A DNA stretch of 13,655 bases. Source: Pseudomonadota bacterium. Its GTDB lineage: Bacteria > Pseudomonadota > Alphaproteobacteria > Rhizobiales > Phreatobacteraceae. Below the pieces are notes generated by a model, which was not told the DNA's origin, made no database searches, and worked only from the letters and a program-made list of their open reading frames with translations. The stretch lies in the NCBI GenBank assembly GCA_023416965.1, contig JAEZGJ010000273.1:1-13655 (forward strand). The letters are read 5' to 3'. Of this stretch, positions 7,275 through 13,655 are shown one piece after another; within the stretch, counting starts at the first letter, position 1, and each line of letters begins with the position of its first letter. A program made the position numbers and the translations under genes.

Positions 7275-9893
7275 ATGACGGGACAGCTCATCGGAGCCCT
7301 CATCCTCTGGCTGATCGTGGCCGTGATCGCCATCGCGATCATCGTCTATCTCGTCAACTGGCTGTACCGGCGCTCGTCGAAGGAGGTCTCCTTCGTCCGC
7401 ACCGGCCTGTTCGGCGAGCGGGTGGTGATCAACGGCGGCGCCTTCGTCCTGCCGATCATCCACGACGTCACGCCGGTGAACATGAACGTGCTGCAGATGG
7501 CGGTGACGCGGGCCAAGGACACGGCGCTGATCACCCGCGACCGGATGCGGGTCGACATCGACGCCGAGTTCTACGTGCGGGTCCGGCCCGACCGACCCTC
7601 GGTCGCCATCGCCGCAGCGACGCTCGGCCGGCGCACCCTCCAGCCGGACCAGCTCAACACGCTGCTCTCCGGCAAGTTCATCTCGGCGCTGCGCACGGTC
7701 GCCGCCGAAATGTCGATGGAGGAGATGCACGAGCAGCGCGGCATCTATGTCCAGCGCGTCAAGGAGGCCGCCGCCGAGGCCCTCGACCAGAACGGCCTGG
7801 TGCTGGAATCGGTGGCGATCACCGACCTCGACCAGACCGACCTGCAATATTTCAACCCGTCCAACCGCTTCGACGCGGAAGGTCTGACGCGGATCATCGA
7901 GGAGATCGAGGAGAAGCGGAAGGTCCGCAACGACATCGAGCAGGACTCGATGATCAGGATCCGCACCCGCAACCTCGAGGCGGAACGCCAGGCCCTCGAC
8001 ATCGAGCGGGAGAGCGAGGCGGCAAGGCTCGAACAGCAGCGCGAGATCGAGATCAAGCGGGCCCTGCAGCGCACCGAGATCGCCCGCGAGCGGGCCGCCC
8101 GCGACACCGAGGCCGAACAGGCGCAGATCATTTCCCGCGAGGAGATCGAGAAGGCGCGCATCGCCAACGAGCGCGCCATCAGCGAGGCGCGCATCGCCTC
8201 CGAGCGCGACATCCGCCAGCAGGAGATCGCCCGGACCAAGGCGGTCGAGGCGGCCGAGATCGCAGCCCGCGAGGAGATCGAGAAGGCGCGCATCGCCAAC
8301 GACCAGGCCATCCAGGCCGCCCGCATCGCCTCCGACCGCGAGACGCGCCAGAAGGAGATCGAGCGGACCAAGGCGCTCGAACAGGCCGAGATTGCCGCCC
8401 GCGAGGCGGTGGAGCGCGCGCGCATCGCCCAGGAGGCGCAGGTCAGCGCCGAGCGGATCGACCGCGAGAAGGAAATCAAGAATCTCGAGATCGCCCGCAA
8501 CAAGGCCCTCGACGAGGCCGAGATCGCCGCCCGCGAGGCGGTCGAGAAGGCCCGCATTGCGCAGGACAACGCGCTGACCGCCGAGCGCGTCGCCTCCGAC
8601 GAGGGCAAGCGCAAGCTGGAGATCGCCCGCAACCGCGCCATCGAGGAGGCCGAGATCGCCGCCCGCGAGGCGACGGAAGCCGCGAGAATCGCCCAGGAAA
8701 AGGCGACGGCGGCCGAACGCATCGCTTCCGAGCTCGCCACCCGGCAACTGGAGATCGCCCGAACCGAGCAGCTGGAGGCGGCGGAGATCCAGCGCCGCGA
8801 TGCCGTCGAGCGCCAGCGCATCGCCGCCGAGCTGAAGATCGAGGAGGAGCGCATCGCCGCCTCCCGCACCCGCGAGGTGCTGCAGATCGAGCAGAAGAAG
8901 GCCGTCGAGGTGGCCGAGGAAGACCGCGCCATCGTCATGGCCGCCAAGCGGGCCGAGCGGACCGACGCGGACAAGACCCTGCGCCAGACCGAGATCATCG
9001 CCAAGCAGGAGGTGGAGAAGGCCGATGTCGCCCGCGAACAGGCGCTGGAGGCGGCCCGGCTGGAGCGCCGGCGTGCCATCGAGCAGCTCGAGGTCGCGCG
9101 TGCGCAGGCGCTGCAGGAATCGCAGATCGCCTCCAACGAGGAGGTCGAGCGCGCCCGCATCGCCTCCGACCGCGGCCTCGACGAGGCCCGCGTCGGCCGC
9201 CAGCGCGACCTGCGCAAGCTGGAGATCGAGCGCGAGCGCGACGTGGAGAACGCCGCGATGGACAAGGCAATCACCCTCTATGTGAAGTCGCTGGAGGAGA
9301 GCGCCGCCGCCGTCCAGGCCGAAATCGCCCGCGCCAAGGCGGCGGAGGCCGCCGAGCTCGTGCAGACCGTGAAGGAGAGCGAGGCCGCCAAGCGCCGCAA
9401 GACCGTCGAGGTCATCAACGCCGAGAAGGAAGCCGAGGAGGTGCGCATCGCGGCCGAGGCCGACAAGGTGCGCAAGGCGGTCGACGCCGAGGCGCAGAAG
9501 CTCCTTTACGAGGCGGAGAACCTGCTCACCGACAGCGCCCGCTATGGCCTGTTCCGGCGCCGCCTGCTCGACCGGATCGAGGGCATCGTGCGCGAGAGCG
9601 TCAAGCCCATGGAGAAGATCGAGGGCATCCGCATCCTCCATGTCGACGGGTTGCAGGGCATGGGCGGCGCGGGCGGCGCCGGCTCCTCCCGCACGCCCAC
9701 CGACGAGGTCATCGAATCGGCGCTGCGCTACCGGGTGCAGGCCCCGCTCATCGACCAGGTGCTGAAGGAGATCGGCATCGAGGGCGGCAACCTCGCCAAG
9801 ATGGGCGGCCTTATGCGTGAGGCCTCCGACATGCAGCGCGTCGCGAAAGACGCCCAGCCGCCCAAGCCCAAAGATGACGGCGAGAAGAAGTGA
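7275..9893 (+). CDS. Flotillin-like SPFH/Band 7 protein with an expanded repeat coiled coil
   Basis: This 872-residue membrane-anchored protein of the flotillin group would oligomerise at the inner membrane as a scaffold. Residues 5-29 are one hydrophobic helix (LIGALILWLIVAVIAIAIIV). An SPFH domain runs from about 36 to 200, with GGAFVLPIIHDVTPVNMNV, DAEFYVRV and the helix VKEAAAEALDQNGLVLESVAI leading to YFNPSNRFDAEG. A very long charged alpha-helical region (about 205-690) follows, including eight 44-residue repeat units. The C-terminal flotillin part has LLDRIEGIVRESVKPMEKI and IRILHVDGL (around 770-795), then a Gly-rich turn, a helical patch and a polar Pro/Lys tail. Typical bacterial flotillins have roughly 450-700 residues, so this is long because of repeat expansion. 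No NfeD-type partner gene is present in the window. Its position between the transporter/Tm-1 genes and the hydroxylase genes suggests it organises one of them at the membrane; that is inference. Confidence 0.9.
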   Translation: MTGQLIGALILWLIVAVIAIAIIVYLVNWLYRRSSKEVSFVRTGLFGERVVINGGAFVLPIIHDVTPVNMNVLQMAVTRAKDTALITRDRMRVDIDAEFYVRVRPDRPSVAIAAATLGRRTLQPDQLNTLLSGKFISALRTVAAEMSMEEMHEQRGIYVQRVKEAAAEALDQNGLVLESVAITDLDQTDLQYFNPSNRFDAEGLTRIIEEIEEKRKVRNDIEQDSMIRIRTRNLEAERQALDIERESEAARLEQQREIEIKRALQRTEIARERAARDTEAEQAQIISREEIEKARIANERAISEARIASERDIRQQEIARTKAVEAAEIAAREEIEKARIANDQAIQAARIASDRETRQKEIERTKALEQAEIAAREAVERARIAQEAQVSAERIDREKEIKNLEIARNKALDEAEIAAREAVEKARIAQDNALTAERVASDEGKRKLEIARNRAIEEAEIAAREATEAARIAQEKATAAERIASELATRQLEIARTEQLEAAEIQRRDAVERQRIAAELKIEEERIAASRTREVLQIEQKKAVEVAEEDRAIVMAAKRAERTDADKTLRQTEIIAKQEVEKADVAREQALEAARLERRRAIEQLEVARAQALQESQIASNEEVERARIASDRGLDEARVGRQRDLRKLEIERERDVENAAMDKAITLYVKSLEESAAAVQAEIARAKAAEAAELVQTVKESEAAKRRKTVEVINAEKEAEEVRIAAEADKVRKAVDAEAQKLLYEAENLLTDSARYGLFRRRLLDRIEGIVRESVKPMEKIEGIRILHVDGLQGMGGAGGAGSSRTPTDEVIESALRYRVQAPLIDQVLKEIGIEGGNLAKMGGLMREASDMQRVAKDAQPPKPKDDGEKK
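8124..8915 (+). repeat. Six tandem 132-bp coding repeats (44-residue units) in the flotillin gene
   Basis: Units begin at 8124, 8256, 8388, 8520, 8652 and 8784, each exactly 132 bases. They encode residues 284-327, 328-371, 372-415, 416-459, 460-503 and 504-547. The pattern begins EIAARE(A/E)xEKARIA, continues through xxERIASxxxxRxxEIARxKA and ends near LExA. The first two units share 37 identical bases in a row (8134-8170 and 8266-8302). The period equals four times eleven residues, and Ile/Leu fall at unit positions 2, 8, 13, 19, 24, 35 and 41, giving an 11-residue (hendecad) rhythm. The sixth unit is the most diverged. Confidence 0.9.
8991..9254 (+). repeat. Two further 132-bp repeat units after a 75-base break
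   Basis: Units starting at 8991 and 9123 encode residues 573-616 and 617-660. They begin EIIAKQEVEKADVA and QIASNEEVERARIA and keep the same 44-residue length and hydrophobic positions. They are separated from the first six units by 25 residues (548-572) that do not fit the repeat. Confidence 0.8.
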
Positions 9894-9904
9894 GGCAGAC
9901 GATC

Positions 9905-10342
9905 ATGGCCCGCGTCTACGTCTCCAGTGTCGTCAATGCCCCCGCCGCCCGGGTCTGGGCCCGGGTGCGGGATTTCAACGGTCTTCCGAACTGGGTTCCA
10001 CCGGTGGCGGAGAGCCGCATCGAGAACGGCGAGCCCGCCGACAAGGTGGGCTGCGTCCGGGCCTTTTCCCTGCGCAATGGCGACAAGCTGCGCGAGAAGC
10101 TGCTGGGGCTGTCTGACTTCGACATGTTCTGCACCTATTCGATCCTCGACAGCCCCATGCCGCTCACCAATTACGTGGCGACCCTTCGGCTCACCCCGGT
10201 CACCGACCAGGACCGCACCTTCGTCGAATGGTCGGCCGAGTTCGACTGTGCACCCGACAAGGAGCAGGAGCTCGTCAGCGGCATCGGCGCCAACGTCTTC
10301 CAGGCGGGTTTCGACTCGCTCAAGCGCGCCTTCGGAGGCTGA
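9905..10342 (+). CDS. SRPBCC-family protein 1 (polyketide cyclase/MxaD-like fold)
   Basis: This 145-residue protein has the START/Bet v 1-type SRPBCC pattern: a first strand ending in VNAPAARVW, the helix VRDFNGLPNWVP, then IENGEPADKVGCVRAFSLRNGDKLREKLLGLSD, a central Y-S-I-L-D-S-P-M-P-L-x-N-Y motif, and a long C-terminal helix NVFQAGFDSLKRAF. The fold makes a deep hydrophobic pocket that binds lipids, polyketides, quinones or aromatics. It has no signal peptide or transmembrane helix. ATG 9905 is preferred, with TGAGG upstream (overlapping the flotillin stop); a GTG at 9890 would overlap that stop and add five residues. It is about half identical to the next protein, indicating tandem duplication. 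Its position immediately before molybdenum hydroxylase subunits recalls CoxG, an SRPBCC accessory of CO dehydrogenase, though there is no sign of CoxG's C-terminal membrane tail. Ligand unknown. Confidence 0.85.
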   Translation: MARVYVSSVVNAPAARVWARVRDFNGLPNWVPPVAESRIENGEPADKVGCVRAFSLRNGDKLREKLLGLSDFDMFCTYSILDSPMPLTNYVATLRLTPVTDQDRTFVEWSAEFDCAPDKEQELVSGIGANVFQAGFDSLKRAFGG

Positions 10343-10343
10343 C

Positions 10344-10796
10344 ATGCCGAAGGTCGTCCGCAGCACCATCATCGACGCGCCGGTGGACCGCCTGTGGGCC
10401 GTGCTGCGCGACTTCAACGGCCACGACCAGTACCATCCCATCGTCGCCGCCAGCGCCATCGAGCGTGGCCACCCCTCCGACAGGATCGGCTGCGTGCGCC
10501 GCTTCACCCTGCAGGACGGCAGCGAGTTGCGCGAGCAGCTCCTGTCCCTGTCGGACCTCGAGATGGCCTACAGCTACTGCCTGCTCGATACGCCGATCCC
10601 GCTGTTCAACTACGTCGCCCACCTGCGCCTCCTGCCGGTGACCGACGGCAACCGCAGCTTCTGGCACTGGGAGAGCCGCTTCACCACGCCGCCCGGGCGC
10701 GAGGCGGAGCTGGCCGAGAAGGTGGGCAACGACGTCTATGCCGCCGGCATGGATGCCGTGCGCCAACTCCCCGAACTCCAGGGTGGAGCGCCCTGA
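10344..10796 (+). CDS. SRPBCC-family protein 2 (tandem paralogue)
   Basis: This 150-residue protein is the paralogue of its upstream neighbour: by eye about 65 of 134 aligned positions are identical, including RDFNG, GCVR, LRE, LSD, NYVA and PVTD. It keeps the same pocket-forming layout (IDAPVDRLW, LRDFNGHDQYHP, LLDTPIPLFNYVAHLRLLPVTD) and a final helix DVYAAGMDAVRQL. Pocket-lining stretches differ: NWVPPV versus QYHPIV, and FVEWSAEFDC versus FWHWESRFTT. The two may therefore bind different ligands or form a heterodimer. The start follows the previous stop by one base and has GGAGG at 10334-10338. The next gene starts two bases after its stop, so co-translation with the hydroxylase FAD subunit is likely. 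No membrane segment is visible. Confidence 0.85.
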   Translation: MPKVVRSTIIDAPVDRLWAVLRDFNGHDQYHPIVAASAIERGHPSDRIGCVRRFTLQDGSELREQLLSLSDLEMAYSYCLLDTPIPLFNYVAHLRLLPVTDGNRSFWHWESRFTTPPGREAELAEKVGNDVYAAGMDAVRQLPELQGGAP

Positions 10797-10798
10797 CC

Positions 10799-11620
10799 AT
10801 GCCCATCGAGATCCGCACCGCCTCCACCCTCTCGGAAGCCGCCGGCGTGCTGGCCGGCGACCGTGGCGCCCGCCTGCTGTCCGGCGGCACGCTGCTGATG
10901 CGCGACGTCAACGAGGGCCGCCTGACCGAGGGGCTGATCCTGCGCATCACCGACCCGGCCTACCGGCAGATCACCCTCTCCGGCGGCCGGGCCGAGCTCG
11001 GCGGCGGCGTCACCATGGCCGCCGTGCTGAAGCGCCGCGAGCTCGCCTGCCTGCACGCGCCGGCACGGGCGATCGGCGGCCCGGCCGTGCGCACCATGGC
11101 CACCGTCGGCGGCAATCTCTTCGCCGAGACGCCCTATGGCGACTTCGCCGTGGCGCTCCTCGCCCTCGATGCCCAGGTCATGGTGATGCAGGGCTACGGC
11201 GCGCCGCGAGCCGTGGCGCTGGAGGAATTCCTCACTGCCCGCGCACGCGGCGGCCAGGGCCTCGTCGCGGCGGTGCAGGTCACCCTGCCCCAGAACCCCG
11301 CCGATTTCCGCTTCCGGAAGATCAGCCGCGTCAAGCCGAAGGGCATGGCGGTGCTGTCGGTCGCCGCGCACCTGCCGCTGTCGGGGGGTCGGGTAGCTGG
11401 TGCCCGCATCGCGCTCGGAGCCATGGGCCCGACCCCGATGCGCGCCAAGGCGGCCGAGCGCGCCCTCGAGGGCAAGGCGCTGGACGCCGCCGCCATCGCC
11501 TCCGCGCGCGCGGCGGCGGCGGAGGGCACGCGCCCGGCCACCGATGCCATCGCCAGCGAATGGTACCGGCGCGAGGTCCTGCCGGTGCATCTGGCGCGGC
11601 TGCTCTCGGGTCAGGAATGA
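10799..11620 (+). CDS. Molybdenum hydroxylase FAD-binding subunit (xanthine dehydrogenase family, subunit M)
   Basis: This 273-residue subunit carries FAD and passes electrons from the 2Fe-2S clusters to the final acceptor. The two FAD-binding Gly-rich loops of the CoxM/XdhB-type family are present: LLSGGTLLM (around residues 26-34, where many relatives have AGGTDLL) and ATVGGNLFAETPYGDF (around 100-115, the usual TIGGNLA..P..D loop). The C-terminal half has the expected alpha-beta pattern with FRKISRVKPKGMAVLSVA and GARIALGAMGPTPMRA, as in the CO-dehydrogenase flavoprotein C-terminal domain. Length is normal (260-295). The first loop lacks the common Asp after Gly-Gly-Thr, a modest oddity. 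Gene order FAD, Fe-S, Mo is that of coxMSL and many bacterial heterocycle or aldehyde hydroxylases. Confidence 0.92.
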   Translation: MPIEIRTASTLSEAAGVLAGDRGARLLSGGTLLMRDVNEGRLTEGLILRITDPAYRQITLSGGRAELGGGVTMAAVLKRRELACLHAPARAIGGPAVRTMATVGGNLFAETPYGDFAVALLALDAQVMVMQGYGAPRAVALEEFLTARARGGQGLVAAVQVTLPQNPADFRFRKISRVKPKGMAVLSVAAHLPLSGGRVAGARIALGAMGPTPMRAKAAERALEGKALDAAAIASARAAAAEGTRPATDAIASEWYRREVLPVHLARLLSGQE

Positions 11621-11630
11621 GGAGGCTGAC

Positions 11631-12113
11631 ATGGCCAAGATCCCCGTCCAGTTCCGCCTCAACGGCTCCGACCGCGCCGCCTTCGTCGGCCCGGCCGACA
11701 ATCTCCTGACCCTGCTGCGCCGGGGCCTCAATGATTTCGGCCCGAAATACGGCTGCGGCCAGGGCACCTGCGGCACCTGCACCGTGCTCGTCGACGGCGA
11801 ATTGCAGCTTTCCTGCCTGACGCTTGCAGCGACCTGCGAGGGCCGCCACGTGGAAACCGTCTCCGGGATGGCGGACGGGCCTGTTCTGCACCCGTTGCAA
11901 CAGGCCTTCATGGACCATTTCGCCGCCCAGTGCGGCTTCTGCACGCCGGGCATGCTCACCGCGGCGCGGGCCCTCCTCGCGGAGAACCCGAATCCGACGC
12001 GGGAGGAGGTGATCGACGGCATTTCCGGCAACATCTGCCGCTGCACCGGCTACGAATCCATCATCGAGGCCATCCTGGCCGCGGCCCGCTCCGGGCAGGC
12101 CAGGCGAGCCTGA
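11631..12113 (+). CDS. Molybdenum hydroxylase 2Fe-2S subunit (xanthine dehydrogenase family, subunit S)
   Basis: This 160-residue protein carries the two [2Fe-2S] clusters that relay electrons from molybdopterin to FAD. All eight ligands are visible. The plant-ferredoxin-type cluster uses Cys42, Cys47, Cys50 and Cys62 (CGQGTCGTC followed by SC). The second, helical-domain cluster uses Cys101, Cys104, Cys136 and Cys138 (QCGFCTPGM and ICRCTGY). Length is standard for separate CoxS/XdhC-like small subunits (150-170). ATG 11631 has GGAGG at 11621-11625. Ten bases separate it from the FAD subunit and ten from the large subunit, so the three form one translational block. No twin-arginine signal is seen, so the enzyme is expected to be cytoplasmic, perhaps membrane-associated. 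Confidence 0.95.
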   Translation: MAKIPVQFRLNGSDRAAFVGPADNLLTLLRRGLNDFGPKYGCGQGTCGTCTVLVDGELQLSCLTLAATCEGRHVETVSGMADGPVLHPLQQAFMDHFAAQCGFCTPGMLTAARALLAENPNPTREEVIDGISGNICRCTGYESIIEAILAAARSGQARRA

Positions 12114-12123
12114 GGAGGGCACC

Positions 12124-13655
12124 ATGCTGGACTTCCGCAAGGACCTCTTCGCCGCCGAACGGGACGACAATCTCAACGTCGTCGGCAAGGGCGCGCAGCG
12201 CCAGGACATGCCCGGCCACGTCACCGGACGCTCGCCGTTCTTCGACGACCACACCTTCGAGGGCCTTCTGCACCTGAAGGTGGTGCGCAGCCCGCATCAT
12301 CACGCCCGTATCCGCCACATCGACACCGCGGCTGCCGAGCGCGCGCCGGGCGTCAAGCGCATCCTGCGCGGCGCCGACGTGCCGGTGAACAAGAACACGC
12401 TGCTCAGCCTCATCAATTTCGGCAAGGACGACGAGCCGACCCTGGCGGTCGGCAAGGTCGCCTACAAGGGCGAGCCGGTGGTGGCAATCATCGCCGAGAC
12501 CGAGCATCAGGCGCTCGCCGCGCGTGCACTGGTGCGTGTCGACTACGAGGTCATCCCCCACGTCTTCGATGTCGAGGAGGCGCTGAAGCCCGGCGCCCCC
12601 GTCGTCAACGAGACCTATCCGAACAACTATTTCGAATATCACGACCGCTACGACCATTCGAAGCTGCGCTTCGGCGACGTCGACAGGGCCTTCGCCTCGG
12701 CCGATTTCATCGTCGAGGACCGCTATCAGATGTCGCCGATCGAGCATGCGCCGACGGAGACCAACGGCTCCATCGCCGCGCCCGAGCAGAACAACCGCTT
12801 CGTCGTCCATTCCTGCGCGCAAGGCCTGTTCTTCTCCCTCGGCACGGCCGCCAAGATCCTCGACCTGGAGTCCAACCGGCTGCACTTCGTCGGCGGGACG
12901 GTCGGCGGCGGCTTCGGCGGCAAGGTCGATTCCCTGACCGAGCCCCTGTCGATCCTCGGCGCCATGATGACCGGCCAGCCGGTCCGCTACGTCCTCGATC
13001 GCGAGGAGGAGATGCTCTACGGCTCGCCGCGCGGCGCCGAGCGCATCTACATCAAGGACGGCATCATGCGCGACGGGCGCATCGTGGCCCGCCGGATCCG
13101 CAGCTATTTCGACGCCGGCGCCTATACGCGCCTGTCGAGCTATGCGGCGATCAAGTGCACCGCGCACCTCCCGGGCCCCTACACGATCCCGAACGTCAGC
13201 GCCGACGTCTATGTCGCCTACACCAATCGCTGTCCTTCCACCGCCATGCGCGGCTTCGGCATCACCGCGGTCGACTTCGCGCTGGAGGTCCACATGGACA
13301 AGGGCGCGGAGGCCTGCGGCATGGACCCGATGGAGTTCCGCATCCTCAACGCCTATCGCGACGGTGACATGAAGGCGCACCGGCGCGTCGCCAAGAACAC
13401 CGCCCTGATCGAATGCGTGCAGGTGGTGGCCGAGAAGACCGGCTGGCCTCTCTCCGACGAGGCGCGTCGCCAGTCCTCGCTCACCGGCGGCGGCGGCGCC
13501 CGGGCGCTGATCCCGGCGACCCCCATCGACGACAACGGCCGCATCGGCCGGCCGGAGACGCGGGTGGGTTCGCCCACGGAAACGCTGCCGGCGGGCACCA
13601 CCCGCATTCCGCTCACCAAGCAGCCGGTCATGGAAGGGTCGGCCGAGAGCCGGCC
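12124..13655 (+). CDS. Molybdenum hydroxylase molybdopterin-binding large subunit (partial, truncated by window end)
   Basis: The first 510 codons of a large subunit (normally 750-800 residues) run open to the edge. ATG 12124 follows GGAGGG at 12114-12119. The N-terminal a/b hammerhead domain is at about residues 25-145 (GHVTGRSPFFDD, LHLKVVRSPHHHARI, AYKGEPVVAIIAE). The molybdopterin-binding domain follows with QMSPIEHAPTETNGSIA, CAQGLFFSL, the hallmark VGGGFGGK (260-267), and the second cofactor loop TAMRGFG (373-379), then the family's MDPMEFRILNAYRDGD. The AMRGFG loop differs from the Cys-containing loop of form I CO dehydrogenase (AYxCSFR) and from form II (AYxGAGR), so this is a xanthine dehydrogenase/aldehyde oxidase/nicotinate-type hydroxylase rather than a CO dehydrogenase. 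The base-catalyst Glu and the third cofactor segment lie beyond the window. Substrate cannot be read from what is visible. Confidence 0.93.
   Translation, partial: MLDFRKDLFAAERDDNLNVVGKGAQRQDMPGHVTGRSPFFDDHTFEGLLHLKVVRSPHHHARIRHIDTAAAERAPGVKRILRGADVPVNKNTLLSLINFGKDDEPTLAVGKVAYKGEPVVAIIAETEHQALAARALVRVDYEVIPHVFDVEEALKPGAPVVNETYPNNYFEYHDRYDHSKLRFGDVDRAFASADFIVEDRYQMSPIEHAPTETNGSIAAPEQNNRFVVHSCAQGLFFSLGTAAKILDLESNRLHFVGGTVGGGFGGKVDSLTEPLSILGAMMTGQPVRYVLDREEEMLYGSPRGAERIYIKDGIMRDGRIVARRIRSYFDAGAYTRLSSYAAIKCTAHLPGPYTIPNVSADVYVAYTNRCPSTAMRGFGITAVDFALEVHMDKGAEACGMDPMEFRILNAYRDGDMKAHRRVAKNTALIECVQVVAEKTGWPLSDEARRQSSLTGGGGARALIPATPIDDNGRIGRPETRVGSPTETLPAGTTRIPLTKQPVMEGSAESR

Noticed and set aside
7227..9641. 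Minus-strand open frame of about 804 codons with Leu/Asp/Gly-rich repeats opposite the flotillin gene
   Set aside because: Its periodicity is the reverse complement of the flotillin coiled-coil repeats. The plus-strand frame has a ribosome binding site, a membrane helix and SPFH motifs, which the antisense frame lacks.
10799..13655. Carbon monoxide dehydrogenase (coxMSL)
   Set aside because: Gene order fits, but the large subunit has AMRGFG instead of either CO dehydrogenase active-site loop.

Overview
The window is very GC-rich (around 70%), with strongly G/C-biased third codon positions, and carries twelve genes, all on the + strand. Gene families and codon style suggest an alphaproteobacterium, probably in the Hyphomicrobiales (Rhizobiales); this is an inference from style, not a database match. 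I see no mobile element, tRNA, rRNA or CRISPR array. No gene-free stretch exceeds about 150 bases.

Layout. 1-188: the tail of an iron-containing alcohol dehydrogenase, probably the end of the previous transcription unit. 340-1179: an AraC-family regulator with its own strong ribosome binding site. From about 1298 to the right edge runs one tight gene train, with overlaps or gaps of at most 54 bases. It opens with a LivHMGF-type ABC importer: two permeases, one ATPase, and a second ATPase fused in frame to a Tm-1-like (UPF0261) domain. A phosphoenolpyruvate-hydrolase-like TIM-barrel gene follows; together these two match the two halves of the plant Tm-1 protein. Next come a very long flotillin/SPFH protein with eight 44-residue coiled-coil repeats, and two related SRPBCC proteins. 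Last are the FAD (M), 2Fe-2S (S) and molybdopterin (L, truncated by the window edge) subunits of a xanthine-dehydrogenase-family molybdenum hydroxylase.

How they may work together (inference). The importer would bring in a small organic compound, possibly an N-heterocycle, aldehyde or aromatic acid. The molybdenum hydroxylase would oxidise it. The SRPBCC proteins could handle a hydrophobic substrate or quinone, or tether the enzyme to the membrane as CoxG does for CO dehydrogenase. The flotillin could provide a membrane platform. The Tm-1-like domain, tied to the transporter ATPase, and the TIM-barrel protein would supply a further step, or a regulatory step, of unknown chemistry. No periplasmic binding protein is present in the window, and neither Tm-1 half has an established bacterial function. 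The combination of transporter-fused Tm-1, flotillin, SRPBCC pair and molybdenum hydroxylase is the most interesting content and may be an undescribed uptake-and-oxidation module.
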